Shown one piece after another: positions 57,660-64,000 of a stretch of 64,000 bases of DNA (position 1 is the stretch's first letter; the number at the start of each line of letters is the position of its first letter). A model generated the notes under the pieces. It was not told the origin of the DNA. It searched no databases and saw only the letters and a list, made by a program, of their open reading frames with translations. The position numbers and the translations under genes are program-made. Origin of the DNA: Ryuthela nishihirai (lineage: Eukaryota; Arthropoda; Arachnida; Araneae; Heptathelidae). Location: the NCBI GenBank assembly GCA_038380435.1, contig JAWZYU010000009.1, positions 68,229,901-68,293,900 on the forward strand, read 5' to 3'.

Positions 57660-57881
57660 ATGGAAAAATACACAGTGTCCTTCCTTGGAACTTTGAATTT
57701 CCTAGATTCTTATGAATTTTTAAGTGCATCTCTTGAGAAGCTAGTCTATCGGCAGAAGAATTCCTTATTTAGAATTGCTGCATTTCGTCAGGAAATGGAT
57801 AATTATTTCAATCTGTCCTTAGGGTTCAAAAGATTTTTGAGGAAGATAAAAGTACAGAGCGAGCAGTCTGCTCACAAGTAA
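57660..57881 (+). pseudogene. Polinton-type DNA polymerase B fragment, part 1 (right arm)
   Basis: 73-codon open frame with LGTLNFLDSYEFLSASLEKL, nearly identical to the left-arm copy. It is opposite in orientation to part 2, as in the left arm, so the rearrangement predates the duplication. Confidence 0.65.
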
Positions 57882-58236
57882 AGGAATTAGATAAACAATA
57901 GCACATCTGTTTTTGCTTCGACTTATCTGCTTTCCATAGATCAGTGTGTGAGTGGCGTGGGCGAGTGGCCTGGGACCTTTGTAGGTCACCAGTTGGAGCA
58001 GCTTGTTGCCGTGGTGTGTCTCCCGGTTCTATCAGCAGATCACGTGACAATGATAGTAGAAGGTTTCAGGAATTTTTAACAGAGTCGAGGCGGGAGCGTG
58101 TATGGAGAGAAGTGTACTAACGCTGCAACGCGAAATAAAATTTGATCAGGTGATGAGGCACACTTTCGCCGGTAAACGGTGGAAATGACAGTTTCTAGAA
58201 ACTGTGAGAGAGTTTAGAACTGTTGATTTTTAAAAA

Positions 58237-58329
58237 ATGATTACTCCCAAACAATTAGCTGATTTTTCTTCGGAGGAAGAAATTGTTATCGATTGTTACT
58301 GCATAGCGTTACTTCCTAGGAACGAATAA
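58237..58329 (+). CDS. Small frame conserved in both arms, unknown (right arm)
   Basis: 30 codons beginning MITPKQLADFSSEEEIVIDC, then TAA. Counterpart of 51348-51440. Unrecognised. Confidence 0.25.
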   Translation: MITPKQLADFSSEEEIVIDCYCIALLPRNE

Positions 58330-58689
58330 TATTTTGCATCTTGTACTGAGGATGAAGCGGTAATAAATATTAGGAATAAAAAGTTTTAAACCATGTCTCG
58401 TAACGGATATACTTACGGAAAGTAATTAATTGAGACATGGCAGAGATAAGAATTTAACATAAAACCAGTTTATCGTTCCAAAACAAGACCTGATGCGGAA
58501 AGTGCAGAAACACAGATATCTGACGGCATCATCCTTCAATCCGATGGAGACTAAATAAGAGAAGCTCAACATTTCGAGGTTTAGGGGCGCGTAATTTCAA
58601 AATCGTTTCTCTTCTTCCGACGGTGAACATCATAAATGCTGACCTATCATAAACTGTAGAAGTGGGAGTGACAATATGGTTTAGTCAGA

Positions 58690-59030
58690 AGGGCTGGTTA
58701 GTTAACAGGTCACAAAGACCATAAGGCTTAGAATTACATAGGGATATGGATCCACTTGACAATATGCTGAAGCACCCCGTGAAGTCCATCTAGATTGTTC
58801 TTTAACGTGCACAAAGTATGGTTCTGCATACGTAGCCAAAACGTAATGTCCTATCTGCAAGACGAGGAAGTTTCAAGCCCATTAATGTCTCCTTTTTCAT
58901 CTTCCATTTGAATATTTTCTTCTGTTGATAGAGGACAGAGTAGAAATTAGTAGATACAAAGCCCATCACTGGCACAATTGGGCTTTAATCTGGAAATATT
59001 TAACCTGGCACACTATAAACTGAGCCAACC
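58690..59030 (-). repeat. SINE1 (right arm), 3' end deleted
   Basis: Counterpart of 49385-49790. It starts at TTAACAGGTCACAAAGACC, where the left-arm copy continues another 55 bp or so. Confidence 0.8.
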
Positions 59031-59599
59031 TCTACCCTCTTGCCCAAATTAACCGGATTTCTCTTTTTGAAAATAAATAAATGTAAGATTGTAGTCCCCT
59101 ACACAAAAGACGGAGATAACTTAGAAGCTCTATTAAGCTTGTCCTAATTCTCATACAACCACATAGACAAGGACATACCCGCTGGTTTATAGTCAAGTGC
59201 GCTAAACATAGACCAGTTATGGGCTAGTTATACTCTGTGCGTAACCAATTCAAACTACATACAGCAGCATGTGCAAGTTGAAACACGTTGCGTTAGTCTC
59301 AAGTAACAACAGAACTATAAGTATGCAGTCAGTGTCTGTCGTTTCCTCACTTTGTAAAGGTGTTCGCTTTTGTGTGTTTAGAAGGTTATCAGATACCAGT
59401 GTTCTAAAGGAGGAAAGAAGAGGTGAAAATGGAGGATAATGGAGGACAAAAGGAGGACATGCTTTCAATTTGTGAAATAAATTAAGTTTTTCCTACCAGA
59501 TTTTATTTCAGGTACCGACTAACAGTTTAGTCCGAAAAAAGATGAATTCAAATTATTTAGTACACTTCAAAATATATGACGTGCCGTTTTTTATTCATA

Positions 59600-59790
59600 C
59601 TTGATTACCAATCAAGCTATCTGCTGCTGCAAGAGGCAGATTTTGTTTCTATTGACTGAGGTAGTGATCAGCAGTGACTGCTGTCTTGCTAGGATACGCT
59701 CTTGTACGAGAAATCTTGTACAAAGTAGGAGTAGTTCCGTAATTCCTTCGCTATCCTTTTACCTTGCAAATAAAAAAATTAAACTACCGC
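59600..59790 (-). repeat. R6 copy in right arm
   Basis: Inverse of 48415-48605, almost identical. Confidence 0.6.
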
Positions 59791-60639
59791 TAACTTTCAT
59801 AGCTCCAAGTATCGGTTGGTGGAAGCAAAATTTTATGTAATTTTATAAAGCGCGTACTTTTTTTAATCTGGCATCTAAATTGCAAGTATTGAGATTACAG
59901 AAAATAGTAACTTTTACAATAAGAGAATTAATTTAGCATTCACGACTTGCATTTAATGCATATTACTTCATGGCTAACAGTAAATTTTATTTTAGTCATG
60001 GGTTCAAAAATTCAAAAAAGGAAAATACAAGAAAAAACGAGTGCCTTAATTTTAATTTAAAATATGTTATGAGTTCATACAAAAAGGAGGATATTTCATG
60101 CTTTTTCAAAATTCTGAGAGGACATGAAATAGAAAAGGCGGACATAAGGTAACCTTATGTGTATATGTGACTTTTTGCAGGCTATGGCTGATCTGGACTC
60201 TGATAAATAGTATGTGGATACGTTACAGTATTCGGCGAGGATAAAGTGCTGCATAAACAGTCGCAGAAATTACTCAATGGTATGGAGAATAGTGTCTGAA
60301 ATGAAGGTCGATTTTCAAGTGACAGAAACCCTTCACAGATGGGCGCGATTCCATGGAGGATAACCCAAGATCTCGAGAACCAAGTGCTACCATCAATCCG
60401 CAACAAATCGCCCGATTCCAGGATATTTTAACGAAGGTCGCAGAATTACGCTATGCACTAGCGTAAAGGATGGACCTTCTTTATGACGGTGTTCGTATAA
60501 TCGTGACGGAGCACTTGAAAGTGTTCAGAATTTGTGCTCGTGGGACCTTGCCCACCCTGAGCCCTGGAAAAAAAGCAATAACGTGTCGATGTATGTCGGA
60601 ACGGTTGGCAAAGTTTGAGGAATAAAGCTAAAGATTCTT

Positions 60640-60690
60640 ACTGGTTCGTGGTGACACTACGACTGCTGGGGTCCGGATTCGAGTTTCTCA
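60640..60690 (+). repeat. SINE3 head relic (right arm)
   Basis: CTGGTTCGTGGTGACACTACG, then GGTCCGGATTCGAG. Counterpart of 47518-47572. Confidence 0.5.
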
Positions 60691-60889
60691 GTAAGAAGTA
60701 CAAAAGTGTTCACTTATCGACATGTCAAAAAAAAACTTTGTTCTTACATTAGGTTATTAAGCAAATATTTGCTCTAAGTCCCAACAACTAATTCAAAAAA
60801 ACTTTACATATATATATATATTCTTACAGCTTCTTCTGATCGTAATGGAAGAATTAAAATTCGCCGTGGTCTACGGAATTTCGAGTCGG

Positions 60890-61139
60890 GAATTGTTTTG
60901 GGCCGCACATAAAATATATAACATAATTAATGTAATTGAATAATAAAACTTCACTTATTTTCTTATGTTTTTTATTATAAAATTTGAAAAAAGGGCAACG
61001 TAAAACTAGTGGGATATCAAAAACTCGCTGAAATATCACATAATCATGTTGAAAGCTTACGTATGTTGTAAACACGTAAACTTTACGATTTTGTGGGCCG
61101 CATTACTAGCTGTCCAGGGCCGCGGGTTGGACACGCCTG
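60890..61139. mobile_element. hAT-type non-autonomous element, one end deleted (right arm)
   Basis: Inverse of 46704-46950. The intact end is GGTTGGACACGCCTG at 61139 next to ATCTAAAT (half of the target duplication). The other end is replaced by sequence corresponding to left-arm 47263 onward. Confidence 0.85.
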
Positions 61140-61224
61140 ATCTAAATCATTCCCCCGCTCTCGCATCTTGCGATTTTCACCGGTTTCCAAGCTGGAAACA
61201 TTGTTAACTAGCCGTCATTTTGAG

Positions 61225-61332
61225 CTGGATTGTTTTACCTCTGAGAAGACGTTTTTACTGAGCAGAATTCTTTTTCCCACAATGAGCTAAATGACCAGGT
61301 CACAAGGATACCAAGGCTCAGAGAAAGTTGGA
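61225..61332 (-). repeat. SINE1 3' fragment (right arm)
   Basis: Counterpart of 46522-46620, with a short extra segment near 61250 that duplicates part of the GAGCAGAATTC region. Confidence 0.75.
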
Positions 61333-61779
61333 AGAAGGTTGGGTTGTTTCACTTCTGAGTGGCACATTTTTCCACACAATGGACTAAATGGCTAGGTCAC
61401 AAGAACCCCGAGGGTTCAGGGAAGGATGAGGGAACAGAAGCCACTGGACAGTTTTTGCGAGATATGGTCGCCTCCCATCAAATCCATTCAGCATGTTCCT
61501 GGACACGGAACCATGGCTTTACTTCTACCTGAAGGACGGCGGCCTTTCCAAGTACATCGGTGCCCCCTAGTGACCGAGGGAAGTGCAGGGAGTTTTGCGA
61601 AAATAAATCTGAATGCTGCCCCAGCTGGGACTCGAATCTGGAAACTACAGAATACGAGCCTGTCACGCTACCGACTGAGCCCCCCCCCCCCCGCCCCATT
61701 TGAGAGAAAAAAACTACTGGAAAGCTATTAGGAGACAGATGAAAGCCTTCCATCAAGGTCATTCAGCGTGTACTTAAAA
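61333..61779 (-). repeat. SINE1 copy and fragment at the outer end of the right arm
   Basis: A full SINE1 (61333-61682, from GGTTGGGTTGTTTCAC to the head CTACCGACTGAGCC followed by a C-run) and then the 3' remainder of another (61683-61779), mirroring 46089-46521. Similarity to the left arm stops at about 61779. Confidence 0.85.
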
Positions 61780-61789
61780 ACGTTTTTCC

Positions 61790-62240
61790 AGTTATACAAC
61801 ATTTTTTTAGTTTAAACCGAGCATACACCCCCAACTTGGATTTCTTCAACATCCACCTTCACATTTTCTATTTCGGTCCCATTAGTAAACGAGAGAAAAA
61901 TAATTTTTCATTTATGTATAAAAACAAGAGAGTTGCTTCTCCTCCGAGTAAGGAGCCGAAGCACTGCTATCAGTGAAATGCCTTGAGCGTGACACGCCAC
62001 CACCAACATTTCGAACATTTCGAATTCACACACGAACCAACATTTTGAATTTCGTCATAAATAAATCATTTATAATATTTGCTTAAATTTTGTCATGTTC
62101 AAAAACTTCCATCGTTAGAGAGCGCAATTGAAGCTATTGGGAAATTTTGAAAATGCGAATGATCATATTCCAATAAAAAACTATCCAACCTAAAAAGAAT
62201 TTTTAATTTTTCTCTAACAATAAAAAATAAATCTCTTAAT
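61790..62240 (-). repeat. R5-related repeat, inverted
   Basis: GAGAGCGCAATTGAAGCTATTGG and CTATCCAACCTAAAAAGAATTTTT correspond to the inverse of the R5 start. Earlier parts are more diverged. Confidence 0.45.
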
Positions 62241-62279
62241 CAATAAGTAGACGGGCCCTTGTTTTTCAACCAAATCTTC

Positions 62280-62475
62280 GTTTTCCAAATATTTGTCATT
62301 CTGAAAACTGTCGTTCGAAAAATTCGTCATTCGAAAAAGTTGTTATTCGAAAAATTGACTTTCGAAAAAGCAGCCATTCGGAAAACTCTTCATTCGAAGA
62401 ATTAACTTTCGAATAATTGATTTACGAACAATTGACTGTCGAAAAACTGGTTTCGAACAATTCATTTTCGAAAAA
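62280..62475 (+). repeat. TTCGAA-rich minisatellite
   Basis: About a dozen diverged units built on ATTCGAAAAA or TTTCGAAAAA plus 6-9 bp, e.g. CATTCGAAAAAGTTGTTATT and TTCGAAAAATTGACTTTCG. Confidence 0.8.
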
Positions 62476-62479
62476 CTCG

Positions 62480-62945
62480 CTGCACACTATACATTACTCC
62501 CGTCACCAGCATTCAAATTACGGACGAGTTGCGCTACAATATCCCTTCCGTTGATTCTAATACCATAAGGGATAGCCTTAGCATATCTCTAGCATCGATG
62601 AACCGTGGTCGCCCACACCTTGCTAACGGTTCGTGGTTCTTCCCTCATCGGACTACTTTTTGATGATACTAACCAAGGCTGACCTTAAGCAAACTCACAA
62701 GCCTTATCGTCTCGGAAATGCTCTGACCCAGTCGTCTGGCCATTATAATTTTGCCCTTGTGAAACTCACTAAAGTCCGCTGCCTTTCCCATCGGAAAAAC
62801 AAGAATAACACTGATTAACAGAGCTCAGTATCAGGTGATGTTTATACCGTTTCATGACCTTCACACAGGCCGTCGTTTACCTGCAGTTGCTTCGATTTGC
62901 ATAAAATGCGCTGGTCATAATGTTTTGGCTCTTCAGTATATGTAT
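62480..62945. other. Unassigned, possible DNA-transposon relic
   Basis: GC-balanced segment ending in GGTCATAATGTTTTGGCTC and TTCAGTATATG, which resembles the ends of some DNA transposons. A 61-codon plus frame (62633-62818) is not recognised. Confidence 0.3.
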
Positions 62946-63342
62946 TTTGGATTAAAAAAACACCTACAGTATATAATATTACAGATCATGAATTAAACTC
63001 TTATGACTTCGCTTTCTCAATAATTGAAAGAGGTTGCTTGCTTTGATTTCAACTATTAGAGTGTTGTGCTAAATTCCACTTTGAAATGAATATCCCACGC
63101 AGAAAAACTTATTGTAAACTGAGGCATATTATATAAATTTTATTTTGTTAAAAAGTTGGCTTCATAAAATTTTCTTATTACATTATATTTTATACGGCTA
63201 TATTCACATATGCAATATGGAATCTATAGCTGGAGTGGCGATTACCAATATAATTTAAATAATTTATATCAAATGCATAAACGAATTTTTAAAATTTCAT
63301 TCAGAACTATCTGAACGGCACCCGGCCTTCCCGGATGTTGCT
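62946..63342. other. AT-rich stretch, nothing recognised
   Basis: No feature supported. Confidence 0.4.
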
Positions 63343-64000
63343 TTAATCTGCATATTCTTATTTTCACTGCACTATAGGTAAGTACTACCCCCCCCCCCCT
63401 CTTATCTCCGACAGTTTAGCGAAGATTCAACACGAACACAATTTTCAGGTGTTTGCTTGGTCGTTGTTGTCGTCATCAGCGCTTACTTAGTTTCTACCTA
63501 AATATCGAGAGTTTTACTTCCGTTACGACAGATTTTCCTGTCATATGGCTCCCGTTGTATTTGACCCCATGGCCCAAATTTCATGCACGGCTTCCTCCGT
63601 GTCCCCTTGTAGTTGATTAAAAAATCTGGTTCCTACTTCACTCATGGCTTCACATCTACACAGATTGTCACAGCTCGGGTTTCACCTTTAATCTGCACAT
63701 TCTGTTTTTTACTGCACTAAAGGCTAGTTTTTGTGAGTACCTCCCCACCCCTGATATTTTAGTACATAGTCAACACAAGAATTTCCAGATATTTCAAAGC
63801 TCATTGCTGACGCATCGCGAGCTCTCATAGTCGCATACTATTGAGAATTTTATTTCGACAGATTTTAGTATTCTGTGATTCCTGACATACTTGACCGAAA
63901 GGTCCCAAATTTCGTAGGAGGTTCCCCCTGTCTGACCCTGTGTTGAGTTAAAAAATCAGAACCCTAGCTGCAATGGGACGCTTTAAAATAATAACACCTT
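63343..64000 (+). repeat. Two-copy tandem duplication, about 348-bp unit
   Basis: CTTTAATCTGCATATTCT (63342) recurs as CTTTAATCTGCACATTCT (63690). TTTTCACTGCACTATAGG, CGACAGATTTTCCTG, CCCAAATTTCATG and GATTAAAAAATCTGG reappear in order as TTTTACTGCACTAAAGG, CGACAGATTTTAGTA, CCCAAATTTCGTAG and GAGTTAAAAAATCAG. The second copy runs to the window edge. Confidence 0.75.

Larger units (their letters stand above)
56573..61779. repeat. Right arm of the large inverted duplication
   Basis: Inverse of 46089-55387. Relative to the left arm it lacks the hAT (empty site ACATAGTA, 56795-56802), the hairpin MITE (empty TA, 59092-59093), and left segments near 46951-47262, 49735-50977, 51556-52117 and 52890-52998. 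The ends of the SINE1 and of the hAT-type MITE are cut, so these four look like deletions here. Confidence 0.95.

Noticed and set aside
46089..61779. Assembly foldback artefact
   Set aside because: Substitutions, arm-specific insertions with target duplications and separate deletions cannot come from copying one read. Independent reads would still be the proof.

Overview
The window reads as intergenic, transposon-rich DNA from an animal, most likely an arthropod; a chelicerate is possible, but the sequence alone does not settle this. It is AT-rich, has no operons or bacterial-type genes, and contains tRNA-derived SINEs, two kinds of non-LTR retrotransposon, Tc1/mariner and hAT DNA transposons, a Polinton-type DNA polymerase relic and small foldback (MITE-like) elements. 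Every recognisable long coding region is broken. The only candidates for host coding sequence are a few short exon-like pieces (2638-2790, 9478-9645, 42979-43076, 44853-45094), all tentative.

Layout. 0-13 kb: SINE copies, a dispersed AT-rich repeat (called R5 here) and a decayed minus-strand copy of an uncharacterised invertebrate gene family (10540-12251). 13-20 kb: mostly AT-rich DNA with nothing recognised, then a GC-rich block at 19.5-20.5 kb. 20.9-27.6 kb: a CR1/Jockey-like LINE (LINE B) interrupted by a nearly full-length RTE-like LINE (LINE A) whose 3' tail has grown into a 170-bp ATC/GTC microsatellite. 28-35 kb: SINEs and a second, internally deleted LINE A. 36-37.6 kb: a dead Tc1. 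38-42.8 kb: hAT and hairpin MITEs, a degenerate tandem repeat and a GC-rich tRNA-headed repeat. 42.9-45.1 kb: a possible small host gene.

46.1-61.8 kb: the most striking structure is a large imperfect inverted duplication. The left arm is 46089-55387, the right arm 56573-61779, and the spacer is about 1.2 kb. The arms differ by scattered substitutions, by insertions found only in the left arm (a hairpin MITE and a hAT element, both with a matching empty site in the right arm) and by deletions in the right arm. The left arm alone keeps a promoter-like cluster (two TGACGTCA sites around a CACGTG) followed by an array with a period near 138 bp carrying CTCF-like motifs. 62-64 kb: a TTCGAA-rich minisatellite and a two-copy tandem duplication.

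The elements appear to interact. The 3' end of the main SINE (SINE2) resembles the 3' end of LINE A, which suggests that LINE A moved it. Nesting gives a relative order of events: LINE B before LINE A; old SINE2, then arm duplication, then hAT, then young SINE2.
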